From: Chitinophagaceae bacterium IBVUCB1
GTDB lineage: Bacteria > Bacteroidota > Bacteroidia > Chitinophagales > Chitinophagaceae
Assembly (NCBI GenBank): GCA_002127285.1
Contig: NFUW01000001.1
Coordinates: 1,430,568-1,494,567 of the forward strand
Reading direction: 5' to 3'
DNA length: 64,000 bases
Shown here: one piece after another, positions 53,024-61,013 of the stretch
Layout: every line of letters begins with the position of its first letter
How positions within the stretch are numbered: the first letter of the stretch is position 1
Made by a program: the position numbers and the translations under genes
The notes under the pieces: model-generated
What the model was told of the DNA's origin: nothing
Seen by the model: only the letters and a program-made list of their open reading frames with translations
The model's database searches: none

Positions 53024-54013
53024 TTAATATTTGTGGTATCTTTTAAAAATTGGATTCCAATTATTGTCACACCAAAAAGTTGGAAGTGAATTATCAGGAG
53101 TATTATGAAACAAACTCAATAAAAGTTGGCAATCCTTGTATCCTAATGGATGAGCGGGCCACAATACTTGACCATATTTTTGACTAAATTGCTTTGTAAA
53201 ATCCTTATCAATCTCCGTATACTGGTTACTAGAATAATATCGTGAATTTTCAGAAAAACACTTAAACGATTCATCTAGAGTAAAAACAGCTTCTACAAAA
53301 TCGAATTGAGTTTCTTTTTTTATTGTATCAATTCCTGTATCAGTTCCAAAAAGCATCAAATAAGACACTTCCGCATTGGGATTTATAGTTTTAATTAATT
53401 CTACTATCTTCTTGGAATAATCTTTAGCTTGTGTACCAGACCCACAAAAATCGTCTATAAAAACATATCGAGTTATATTCTCATCTGCAAGGCTAAGTTC
53501 ATAATATGACCTTTCTTTCCCGCAATTAGACACCTCCTTTATTAATTGATTCTGAAAAACATCTAGGGGGTTAATGAAAAAAGTTTTTTTTAGTTTATTT
53601 TCTTGTCGGAAGTAATAAAGTATATGCACTCCACTTTCTGAGGGATTCCCTACTCCTAAAAACCTAGTTTTCAGCAGTTCCTCCTTATATTTTTGCTCAA
53701 TGACTACAGAGTCAATTGTATCGTTATTATCCTCTCTAATTTTTTTTACAACCCGATATTTATATAAATCTCGAAAAACGCATTTCAATAATTCTCGCAA
53801 TTCAACATTACCGAAATACATGAATTTAGATAAAAGAAATAATGCATTTAGTCTTTCTTTCTGTTGAATATCATCATCTACATTCTTGAAATTACCCAAC
53901 CACTCATTATGGATACCATCTGGTAGTTTATCCTTCCATATAGTTGCATAAAATGATAGAATCTTCTCTATAAGTCTATCGTATAACGGTAAAGTTTCAA
54001 TTTTCATTTTCAT
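53024..54013 (-). CDS. Phosphoribosyltransferase-like protein (PRTase-CE type)
   Basis: A 329-residue protein. The N-terminal half (about 10-120) is helical, with 'WLGNFKNVDDDIQQKERLNALFLLSKFMYFG' (as WLGNF, ALFLLSKFMYFG) typical of the conflict-associated PRTase family. The core has the PRPP-loop-like 'YVFIDDFCGSGTQAKDYS' (183-200), with the acidic pair and G-x-GT of phosphoribosyltransferases. Related domains occur in retron and other immune operons, where they are thought to attack nucleotides or modify a target; the family label is from memory. Its start overlaps the methyltransferase stop by 4 bases (ATGA). Confidence 0.68.
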   Translation of the reverse strand: MKMKIETLPLYDRLIEKILSFYATIWKDKLPDGIHNEWLGNFKNVDDDIQQKERLNALFLLSKFMYFGNVELRELLKCVFRDLYKYRVVKKIREDNNDTIDSVVIEQKYKEELLKTRFLGVGNPSESGVHILYYFRQENKLKKTFFINPLDVFQNQLIKEVSNCGKERSYYELSLADENITRYVFIDDFCGSGTQAKDYSKKIVELIKTINPNAEVSYLMLFGTDTGIDTIKKETQFDFVEAVFTLDESFKCFSENSRYYSSNQYTEIDKDFTKQFSQKYGQVLWPAHPLGYKDCQLLLSLFHNTPDNSLPTFWCDNNWNPIFKRYHKY

Positions 54014-55371
54014 GTTTTTTTAAACACTAAAATCCATTCTCGTGATATAATATCTGCTGTCTTATTCCTTTTAGTCATTAAACCATAAGACTTTATATCA
54101 TCTATTAATTTAAACTCTAATTTAAGTCCAATATTTTGTAAATATTCCGACAAATATTTTTGAGTATTAAATTCTTCGTCACAAACCTTATTATTCCCTA
54201 CAATTAATACTAAGTGTCCTCCAGATTTTAATACTCGCACGGATTCTTTTAGGGCATCTTTCATCTCATTCAAATAATAGCCTACAATACACGCTCTTTT
54301 AGCGTTTATTTTGTATAGTTTCCTTATTAGTGAATCTGCACTTTTGATACCTGTAGTTATCAGTTTTAAGTCGTCGACATTATAATTTTCTCTCCCAATA
54401 TTTTGTGAATCTAATTTTAGTAAATTAGTAGTATCACATATACCAAGCCAACCAAGATTTAAACTCGATGCTCGAATATATTTTTGAGCACCTGCATAAG
54501 GAGGTGAGGTCACTATTAGTTTGACACTGTTAGATTTAAGTCTTTTATTTGTGTTTATACTCTCAGTTAAATTTCTTGCATCTTTCGAAATGACCTTCGA
54601 TTTATATTTTGTATCAATCTCTTTAATAGTAGATATTCTGGCAATGTTTTCTTCTGCAATTGCTTGAAACTTGCTAAAAACGTCTATATTTTTTAATTGT
54701 TTTAACCGAATTTTTATCTTTTCCCTTGCTTCCGAATCCTCTGGGAATCTATTTGGATTTAGTTTCACAGGGACTGAAACTCTTAAGTCTGCGTAACTAA
54801 CCTTTTTTATACAATTTGAATAACTAATTAAGAAGAAGTTCCTTACGTCAATATTCTTAATTAAGTTAATGCTTCGCAACAGTTTAGATAGCTTCTCCTG
54901 CACACTTTCAGAAAACCAATAGTCGCAGTTGACTACATCAGGCAATTCATACTTCTTATATTTCTTTGCCCTACTAACTATCGATGATAAATGCTTTCTC
55001 AATGTTGCTTCGTTAAGCCTAGTGGTTTTAGCATTAGCAATCATTCTAGCTAAAGGATTTGCATCGGCTCCTAACGCATTACGCCCTGCTAAAATACTCT
55101 CCAATAGTACCGTACCTGTACCACAGAATGGGTCAAGCACAATATCTCCTTTTCTAGAAAAGTATGAGTTATTGATAAAAAAGTATGGAATATGTACCAA
55201 GAGCTTAGCTGGGTAAGAATGAATTAAATGGCTATATCTTTCATAATTCAATTCAGGAAACTTGTTTCTAAAATTAACAGCAATTGGTCTCTTGCTAATT
55301 GAATACTTTTGTATATAGTCTTCAATCAATAAAGTATTTCTTTTATGATGAGATTTTCTAACCTTATCCAT
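54010..55371 (-). CDS. DNA methyltransferase of the five-gene operon
   Basis: A 453-residue amino-methyltransferase. AdoMet motif I is VLDPFCGTGTVLLE (78-91), followed by 'GADANPLARMIANAKT', and catalytic motif IV is VTSPPYAG (287-294); 'HSYPAKLLVHIPYFFI' (51-66) before motif I is the usual motif X region. A long insert (about 140-270) separates the halves and probably reads DNA. The C-terminal 'DALKESVRVLKSGGHLVLIVGN' completes the fold. It probably modifies DNA at N4-C or N6-A. It starts 2 bases after thyA ends and overlaps the PRTase-like gene. Confidence 0.87.
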   Translation of the reverse strand: MDKVRKSHHKRNTLLIEDYIQKYSISKRPIAVNFRNKFPELNYERYSHLIHSYPAKLLVHIPYFFINNSYFSRKGDIVLDPFCGTGTVLLESILAGRNALGADANPLARMIANAKTTRLNEATLRKHLSSIVSRAKKYKKYELPDVVNCDYWFSESVQEKLSKLLRSINLIKNIDVRNFFLISYSNCIKKVSYADLRVSVPVKLNPNRFPEDSEAREKIKIRLKQLKNIDVFSKFQAIAEENIARISTIKEIDTKYKSKVISKDARNLTESINTNKRLKSNSVKLIVTSPPYAGAQKYIRASSLNLGWLGICDTTNLLKLDSQNIGRENYNVDDLKLITTGIKSADSLIRKLYKINAKRACIVGYYLNEMKDALKESVRVLKSGGHLVLIVGNNKVCDEEFNTQKYLSEYLQNIGLKLEFKLIDDIKSYGLMTKRNKTADIISREWILVFKKT

Positions 55372-55373
55372 TT

Positions 55374-56168
55374 TTATACTGCGATTGGAGCTTTTATAGA
55401 TGGATATGGATTGTAGCCTGTCAAAGTGAAATCATCATAAACAAAGGAAAATATATCTTTTACACGTTTATTAATTTGCATAATAGGATATGACCTAGGT
55501 GTCCTACTTAATTGTAAGTTTACTTGGTCTAGATGATTCATATATATGTGTGTATCTCCTAATGTATGAACAAGTTCATAAGCCTCAAGATTACACACCT
55601 GAGCTACCATCATAGTTAAAAGTGCAAATGATGCAATGTTAAAGGGAACTCCGAGAAAAACATCAGCACTTCTTTGATACATCTGGCACGATAATTTCCC
55701 ATTAGAGACATAAAATTGGAATAACACATGACAAGGTGGTAGAGCCATTTTGTCAATATCAGAAACATTCCAAGCATTCACAATAATTCTCCTAGAATCT
55801 GGGTTAGTTTTTATTGTATTTATCGCATTTGTGATTTGGTCAATAAACTCTCCATTACTTGTAGGCCATGAACGCCATTGATAACCATAAATCGGACCTA
55901 ACTCTCCATTTACATCAGCCCATTCATTCCATATCGTAACTCCATTTTCATGTAAATATTTAATATTAGTGCTACCTTTTAAAAACCATAGTAACTCGTG
56001 AATTATTGATTTTAGATGTACCTCCTTTGTTGTCACCAACGGGAAGCCATCTTTTAAATGAAATCTCATTTGATAACCAAAAACACTCAGCGTTCCTACT
56101 CCTGTCCTATCATTTTTCTTTTCACCATTCTCCAAAACATATTTCAATAAATTCTCATACTGATTCAT
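55374..56168 (-). CDS. thyA: Thymidylate synthase, first gene of the operon
   Basis: A 264-residue full-length ThyA that converts dUMP to dTMP with methylene-tetrahydrofolate. Active-site signatures are intact: Arg in DRTGVGT (20-26), the catalytic Cys in PPCHVLFQF, '[20 protein letters not shown]' with the dUMP-selecting Asn, and 'DTHIYMNH'. The Asn argues against a dCMP hydroxymethylase. As the first gene of an operon otherwise made of suspected defence genes it is unusual. Upstream is a -7-like box at 56191-56198. Alternatives: simple phage-derived cargo, or a functional partner of the PRTase-like protein. Confidence 0.95.
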   Translation of the reverse strand: MNQYENLLKYVLENGEKKNDRTGVGTLSVFGYQMRFHLKDGFPLVTTKEVHLKSIIHELLWFLKGSTNIKYLHENGVTIWNEWADVNGELGPIYGYQWRSWPTSNGEFIDQITNAINTIKTNPDSRRIIVNAWNVSDIDKMALPPCHVLFQFYVSNGKLSCQMYQRSADVFLGVPFNIASFALLTMMVAQVCNLEAYELVHTLGDTHIYMNHLDQVNLQLSRTPRSYPIMQINKRVKDIFSFVYDDFTLTGYNPYPSIKAPIAV

Positions 56169-56190
56169 AAAAATGCTGCTTATGATATAA

Positions 56191-56198
56191 CAAAGCTA
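56191..56198 (-). promoter_or_regulatory. -7 box of the thyA-led operon
   Basis: On the minus strand TAGCTTTG matches TAnnTTTG exactly, with the transcript start expected about 18 bases before the thyA ATG. A -33 TTTG is present but at a short distance. Confidence 0.45.
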
Positions 56199-56298
56199 AC
56201 GGAATTTATATGCAAAAGCTACCCTCAATAAACGTATCGCTAGCAAGGGATTTATATTACCCCTATAAGGTCACTACAGCGCCAGTCTTGCAATGTAA

Positions 56299-56330
56299 AA
56301 GGCCAAGCAGCATCTTTGCCGCTTGGCCTT
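56299..56330 (-). terminator. Terminator of the DUF3987 gene
   Basis: AAGGCCAAGC and GCTTGGCCTT arms plus an inner GCA/TGC pair, followed by TTTTACATT on the minus strand. It separates the DUF3987 gene from the thyA operon, so the latter must have its own promoter. Confidence 0.75.
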
Positions 56331-56394
56331 GTCAAAATAGTAAAGCGCCATATTAAATTTGTATAGCAGTATTAAATCCTAATCTCCTAAAAGC

Positions 56395-58689
56395 CTAGGC
56401 TTTTTTGTATGAATTATGAGTATGCAACAGTATACCGTTCTTAATATATTTACTAAGTCTATATTCTGCAGTTTTTGAACCAATACCCATAGCTTTTGCA
56501 ACAGTTAATGCATTCTGAAAATTAAATTCTGTTGGTAGCTTGTCATAATACATATCCATCTCCAGTTGCTTGGGTGACTTTTTTACAGCATGCTGTTGTG
56601 CTTTTATATCATTATACACTTTTATAGTATGCTGTAACAATACATCAATTATAGAGAGTGATGTATCAAAGTCATCATCGCTGCACTTTAGCAAAACCTC
56701 AACATTAGATGTATCCATTTGTCTTAGTATAGAAAATACCATCGCCATCCTAAATGCACTTAGACCATGCCGTCTAACACTGGCAGAAATATCATTGCCA
56801 TAAATGTGATACAATAATTGCTCCTGCTCTTTAAAGTAGGAATTAAATTTGTCCTGCTGCGCTGGTGTTAAAATGAATTTCAGCCCATATTCATTAGTAT
56901 CTTTGACTGCTTGAGCTATCTTTTGCACTTCATTCATGTAATGTTCAATAGTAACTGATAGGCTATTATATGCCATTTCAGGCAAATCATCTTTTATTTC
57001 GAATGCATCTTTCCATACCGGTTCCTCTACGAATGAATAGAATATAAATCGGGATAACAGTCCGTTTTCAACATTATTAATAAGACTAATGATTTGATTA
57101 GGGGTTCCTGTAAGCAGCACAGATAAATATGATTTTTCAATATTAATATATAACCCACCTGCAACCCGCTGTAATTCCACAGGCTCATTATGAAACGCTT
57201 TTCGTAAAGTATCTGAAAAGCTACCCCAGTCATTTTTCAATGCTTGACATAGTGTATCTGCTTCAGTTTCCATTAATGCACCGAATTTCACATTACTTGA
57301 CATCACTTCAATTAACTTAGTGGATGAACTATTAGAAGGAATAAAGAAAAGCTGTCTTTGAGGTTTCACTGGCGGTAATGTTCTTTCTTCATTGTTCTTA
57401 TAATCTTCCATCGCCTGCTCATATTCTCTTAACAACGAATAGTATTTATCATCTAAGCCTCGTTGAATTGCTCTCCCAATATTTTTAACAACTGATACTG
57501 CTCCTTTACCAGACGACGGTGGAGCAGAAATAAATAAAAAAAGATTGGGTGATACTATCCTGTTATGATATATACCATAGTACTCTGGAAAACAGGAACT
57601 AATAATTGTAATTGTGCTTAACAACATCATATCCCGTTCTCTATTATCTTTTGCATACAATTTCATAATGCTCCGTAATACGTTAGGGAGCCTTTCAAAA
57701 ATATCATCTGATAACATCGGTGTCTCAATATTCCGCACTTCGTCATTCCAGGTGTTGAACTGGTCTTCGTATCGTTTATATGTATCATTTATTGTATTGA
57801 CTATATACTGTTGCACATCAATTGGCTTGTCACTTCTAACGCTTTCCACATGGTTTGAAAAATACTTCAACCCATACTCCATTGTTGAGTTTAAATCAAT
57901 TCCAAACTGGTTGCACTTTGAAGCTAGCCTCTGTATCCACGTTTGTCTTGGACTTTTATAAGTTCCCTCTTTCCTCTCAAGAATACCAACTAATATCCTG
58001 AAATTAGTTTCAGAGTTTTTATTCAAATGGTCAAGCTTATAACCAGTCAAACCAATATTGTCAAATACAAGTTCTTCGGATTTTAGGACTTTAGGATTCT
58101 CAATTTTGCTGTCCGCAATTACAACTCTATAGGCAGGTATCTCATCATAATTACCGCTGATAACTTTAGAATTAATAAATGCATCGCTATCATGACATAA
58201 AAAATTAGCACGACATATATCTACACAGCTATTATCAACTTTTTTTGCTTCGATACCTGTTCTTAAAACTAAATAATCTGCAAAGGAAATATAGGTATTA
58301 GCATGAACATCTATACCAGTTGTCTTAATAATCATTTTGTAACCATGACTTGGAGTTTCGTAAGCAAAGACAACATATTCACATTTTATAGCAAATTCTT
58401 TCAATGCTAATAACTCGGATTCATTCGTGCTATCTATATCGATTGCGATTAGATTGGAGTATTTTATTAATTCCGATTGTTTACGACTTTTAAAAGCTCC
58501 AGAAAATGTAACGTAAGGAAATTTTGTACGTTTATATTCGTTACGCTTAATACTTAACTGCATTGTTCTATACAAATCAGTAGTTTCTTTTAATTGAGCA
58601 TCTTTGGTTACTATACTGTATATCTCTATAATAGATATTGTCCGACTTGGCACCGTATTAGAGATAGGTGCATTAAAAAATGAAATCAT
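56395..58689 (-). CDS. VirE-N / DUF3987 replication-type protein
   Basis: A 764-residue protein starting MISFFNAPISN (ATG 58689). The N-terminal part (about 1-220) matches the BT4734/VirE-N domain: 'IAIDIDSTNESELLALKEF' and 'VVFAYETPSHGYKMIIKT' follow the primase-like strands of that family. The C-terminal part (about 310-690) is DUF3987, a P-loop helicase-like domain with Walker A SAPPSSGKGAV. Such proteins are typical of Bacteroidota mobile elements and probably serve in their replication. It follows the excisionase-like gene by 28 bases. Confidence 0.85.
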   Translation of the reverse strand: MISFFNAPISNTVPSRTISIIEIYSIVTKDAQLKETTDLYRTMQLSIKRNEYKRTKFPYVTFSGAFKSRKQSELIKYSNLIAIDIDSTNESELLALKEFAIKCEYVVFAYETPSHGYKMIIKTTGIDVHANTYISFADYLVLRTGIEAKKVDNSCVDICRANFLCHDSDAFINSKVISGNYDEIPAYRVVIADSKIENPKVLKSEELVFDNIGLTGYKLDHLNKNSETNFRILVGILERKEGTYKSPRQTWIQRLASKCNQFGIDLNSTMEYGLKYFSNHVESVRSDKPIDVQQYIVNTINDTYKRYEDQFNTWNDEVRNIETPMLSDDIFERLPNVLRSIMKLYAKDNRERDMMLLSTITIISSCFPEYYGIYHNRIVSPNLFLFISAPPSSGKGAVSVVKNIGRAIQRGLDDKYYSLLREYEQAMEDYKNNEERTLPPVKPQRQLFFIPSNSSSTKLIEVMSSNVKFGALMETEADTLCQALKNDWGSFSDTLRKAFHNEPVELQRVAGGLYINIEKSYLSVLLTGTPNQIISLINNVENGLLSRFIFYSFVEEPVWKDAFEIKDDLPEMAYNSLSVTIEHYMNEVQKIAQAVKDTNEYGLKFILTPAQQDKFNSYFKEQEQLLYHIYGNDISASVRRHGLSAFRMAMVFSILRQMDTSNVEVLLKCSDDDFDTSLSIIDVLLQHTIKVYNDIKAQQHAVKKSPKQLEMDMYYDKLPTEFNFQNALTVAKAMGIGSKTAEYRLSKYIKNGILLHTHNSYKKA

Positions 58690-58717
58690 TATTATTAATA
58701 TTTTGATGAGCACAGCT

Positions 58718-59008
58718 CTATTGTTTACTATTTAAAAAAATGTTTACGTCACTACGTTTGTAAAACACTTTCCCTCCAGCCTTTTTACCTTTTAGCTTAC
58801 CAGTTTTATGGTATTTAGCTAAAGTTGGTCTACTGATATGAAGCATAGCACATACTTGTGCAGGGGAAAGCACTTCTACATCTTGACTTGCGGGTGGGGG
58901 ATTTGCTATCGGTAGGGTAATTTGTTCATGAAGAATTTCACGGACAGCATTTTTAATTAATTCTGATAACTCATCTTGAGTATACTCAAAAAGGAAAGCC
59001 CTTTTCAT
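58718..59008 (-). CDS. HTH_17 protein, putative excisionase of element 2
   Basis: A 96-residue protein. The C-terminal MerR-like HTH_17 domain is 'VLSPAQVCAMLHISRPTLAK' followed by YHKTGKLKGKKAGGKVFYKR and DVNIFLNSK; the N-terminal half (about 8-40, DELSELIKNAVREILHEQ) is a helix used for dimer contact in relatives. It probably controls excision or activates the DUF3987 gene downstream. Its first codons form an 11-bp inverted repeat with the leader DNA at 59065-59075. Confidence 0.75.
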   Translation of the reverse strand: MKRAFLFEYTQDELSELIKNAVREILHEQITLPIANPPPASQDVEVLSPAQVCAMLHISRPTLAKYHKTGKLKGKKAGGKVFYKRSDVNIFLNSKQ

Positions 59009-59075
59009 AGAAAATGGACTTTGTGTACGACCTAACTACAGCCATACGTGTAAATCCAATTTTTATGAAAAGGGC
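58998..59075. repeat. 11-bp inverted repeat at the excisionase start
   Basis: GCCCTTTTCAT (58998-59008, the start of the HTH gene) and ATGAAAAGGGC (59065-59075), perfect complements 56 bases apart. The right copy reads ATG AAA AGG GCG TAA. Confidence 0.6.
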
Positions 59076-59146
59076 GTAATATGGTATTTACAGCCTTTGT
59101 GTCCAATTCAGCTAATATTCTGTACCATCACATTATGAATACAGCC
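59037..59146. repeat. Three evenly spaced TACAGCC repeats
   Basis: TACAGCC at 59037, 59089 and 59140, spaced 52 and 51 bases. The first two share a longer pattern: TACAGCC, then GTGT, then CCAAT. They lie in the 278-base gap between the excisionase-like and integrase genes, which otherwise holds only AT-rich DNA. They may be iterons or protein-binding sites spaced by about five helical turns. Confidence 0.5.
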
Positions 59147-59286
59147 TACATATATTGAGTGATAATAGTTTTTTACCCTTCAATAAAAAACAAAAATAGT
59201 AGATTCTTTTATAACAACAAAATAATGTTTTTTTGTACTTTTATTAATATAATTATTTATTTATATTATTAATTAAAAATAATTAT

Positions 59287-60519
59287 TTAAATAAAAAAAT
59301 CATGCTGCATTAATAGCTCCGCATTTTCTTCTTGGCTAATTCTAATGTACCCAAGAAATGCCTTTTCTGACGTGTGTCCAGTAATTTTCATAATCGATAT
59401 TGCTGGAATATTGCTCTTATATGCATTTGTTGCAAAACTCCTTCGGCCGCAATGAGCGCTAATTAATTCATACTTTTTGAAAGTAGTCTGCACACGACGC
59501 CCCCCTATTGTTTTAGTAATCACAACAGGAGTATCAATGCCCGCCAACTTACCAATCTCCTTTAAATAGTGATTCATTTTTACATTACAAATAGTTGGTA
59601 AATTGTATTGATACTTTTCAAGTATTTGCTTTACAATTTTATTAATCGGTATAACTACATATTGGTCTGTTTTCTTAGTTCTTATATGAAATACATTATC
59701 TTTTATGTCCTCTGGTTTTATATGTATAAAATCCGAAAAGCGTAACCCAGTATAACAAGAGATAACAAACAAATCTCTAGCTATATTCATCACTCTTACG
59801 TTTGGCAATACTAGTTCGTATATGTATTGTATTTCATCCTGCGATAAATATATCTTATCAACAGTTTCAGTCACTTTTTTAAAGCTCCTTGATTTAAAAA
59901 TCATATTTGTATTATACCCCCTTTCTGTTGCCTCATTCATAAACGTTTTTATTGTTTTGATATGTTTTGATACAGTATTTTTTGAGTTACCAATATCTAC
60001 CGATAAATATTTAGTAAACTGGTGATAGAAATCCATATCAATATTTTCAAATTCAATTTTACAGCTGTAATGTTTAGCATAATCTCTTAAATGATTAAGT
60101 GTTGTCCTATATCCTTTTAATGTTTCTTCTTTACGAACCGACTTTGACTGTTCAATAAACTGTTCAATAAATTTCACAAATGTGATTTTTACTGGAGCTT
60201 CCTTTACAACCTGTGGTGTATTATCTAATTTTTCCTTTAACAACTCGATTACTAACTCTGCACTTGGAATTATATTTTCAATATTTAGGTTTCTAAAAAT
60301 TGAAGCCAATTCGCTATCAATCTTATTAAGCCAATAATTTAAATCACCGTGTTCTTTACCAATTGCTCTTTGTTTAACATAATCCCATTGTTTGGGTAAT
60401 ACCTTTTCACCAGTACTCATAAACACCCTATGACCGTTAAACTTTACCTGTAAACTTATTAATGTTGGTTCCTGTGAATTAATATTCTTTAGATAGAAAT
60501 TAGTTTTGGGTATATACAT
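59287..60519 (-). CDS. Tyrosine recombinase, integrase of element 2
   Basis: A 410-residue Bacteroidota-type integrase. Arm-binding domain about 1-100, SAM-like core-binding domain about 112-205, catalytic domain with Arg260 (CYTGLRFSDF), Lys283 (RTKKTDQ), His356 and Arg359 (AHCGRRSF), His382 (TGHTS) and Tyr391 (FLGYIR). All are present. It is clearly different from the element 1 integrase yet appears to use the same tRNA end. It lies 250 bases inside the right att site, oriented away from it. Confidence 0.93.
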   Translation of the reverse strand: MYIPKTNFYLKNINSQEPTLISLQVKFNGHRVFMSTGEKVLPKQWDYVKQRAIGKEHGDLNYWLNKIDSELASIFRNLNIENIIPSAELVIELLKEKLDNTPQVVKEAPVKITFVKFIEQFIEQSKSVRKEETLKGYRTTLNHLRDYAKHYSCKIEFENIDMDFYHQFTKYLSVDIGNSKNTVSKHIKTIKTFMNEATERGYNTNMIFKSRSFKKVTETVDKIYLSQDEIQYIYELVLPNVRVMNIARDLFVISCYTGLRFSDFIHIKPEDIKDNVFHIRTKKTDQYVVIPINKIVKQILEKYQYNLPTICNVKMNHYLKEIGKLAGIDTPVVITKTIGGRRVQTTFKKYELISAHCGRRSFATNAYKSNIPAISIMKITGHTSEKAFLGYIRISQEENAELLMQHDFFI

Positions 60520-60620
60520 TTTTAGAAAAATTAATATTGATTAATTAGAGGGCGAACAAGCTCAGAAAAATTTAAAAACTTTGAGCAAGTAGCCAGATAT
60601 ATTTCGAGAATTTGGACTGA

Positions 60621-60639
60621 GTTGTCCTATTGGTTGTCC
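60621..60639. repeat. Putative integrase arm repeat, right end of element 2
   Basis: GTTGTCCT-ATT-GGTTGTCC, the partner of 49105-49123, 130 bases inside the right att site. The remaining bases between 60520 and 60768 show no other feature. Confidence 0.55.
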
Positions 60640-60768
60640 TTTTTCGATAAAAGGATTTACATCAGTTTGTATAAAATTTCAAAGGCTCTAGGCAAAACCT
60701 TTACAGTCAAGTGTTTCAGTAGAAAAACTTGTAAAAACTGACAAAAAGAAACAAATAATAAAAAATTT

Positions 60769-60783
60769 CTAGTGGGACCACAA
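60769..60783 (+). repeat. att site, right end of element 2
   Basis: ctagtgggaccacaa: the 13-bp tRNA-end core plus two more bases that also follow the intact tRNA. Beyond it the chromosomal backbone resumes. Confidence 0.88.
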
Positions 60784-60796
60784 CCCAAGTTTCTGC

Positions 60797-60833
60797 AAAA
60801 GGTTTCAAGCTGCAAGGTTTGAAGCCTTTTTTG
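60797..60833 (+). terminator. Probable native tRNA terminator, displaced
   Basis: AAAAGGTTTCAA-loop-TTTGAAGCCTTTT with a T-run, 14 bases after the right att site. Before the two insertions it would have stood directly after the tRNA. Confidence 0.7.
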
Positions 60834-60854
60834 TTTCGTCGAAGAATACTACTC

Positions 60855-60940
60855 TAAATTCCTCCTTAGAAGTAGGTATCCTAAAGGACGGAGGATGTGA
60901 AATCGCTATGTTCGGCGTAGTGAGAGGCTACGCTGAACGG
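60855..60940 (+). other. Two structured hairpins, possible small RNA
   Basis: TCCTCCTTAG pairs with CTAAAGGACGGA (one bulge each side) at about 60858-60892, and GTTCGGCGTAG pairs with CTACGCTGAAC at 60910-60939. A perfect terminator follows on the same strand at 60949. No ORF of note. It may be a small RNA or simply the 3' region of the flanking genes. Confidence 0.3.
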
Positions 60941-60948
60941 GTATAACG

Positions 60949-60980
60949 AACAAAGCAACCCATATGGGTTGCTTTGTTTT
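60949..60980. terminator. Palindromic terminator before the type IX-sorted gene
   Basis: AACAAAGCAACCC and GGGTTGCTTTGTT around a central ATAT: a perfect palindrome with T-runs on both strands. It ends the leftward gene at 61014 and could also end a rightward transcript. Confidence 0.85.
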
Positions 60981-61013
60981 AAATGGTGCAAGTGCTTACG
61001 GGAAGAATAGGCT

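Larger units (their letters stand above)
49036..60783. mobile_element. Integrative element 2 (about 11.7 kb)
   Basis: Bounded by tRNA-end repeats at 49036 and 60769, the latter extending to 15 bp (ctagtgggaccacaa). It holds its own integrase (59287-60519), HTH excisionase-like protein, DUF3987 protein, XRE regulator and a five-gene operon of suspected defence function. Its putative arm repeats (GTTGTCC pairs) differ from those of element 1. No relaxase or conjugation genes. It is markedly AT-rich. Confidence 0.85.

Noticed and set aside
50020..56168. Retron as identity of the PRTase-containing operon
   Set aside because: PRTase-like domains occur in some retrons, but no reverse transcriptase or structured ncRNA is seen here.
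55374..56168. dCMP hydroxymethylase or other base-modifying ThyA relative
   Set aside because: The Asn in GVPFNIAS that selects dUMP is kept, so a normal thymidylate synthase is the better call.
15894..60783. Conjugative element (ICE)
   Set aside because: No relaxase, coupling protein or type IV secretion genes were found in either element.
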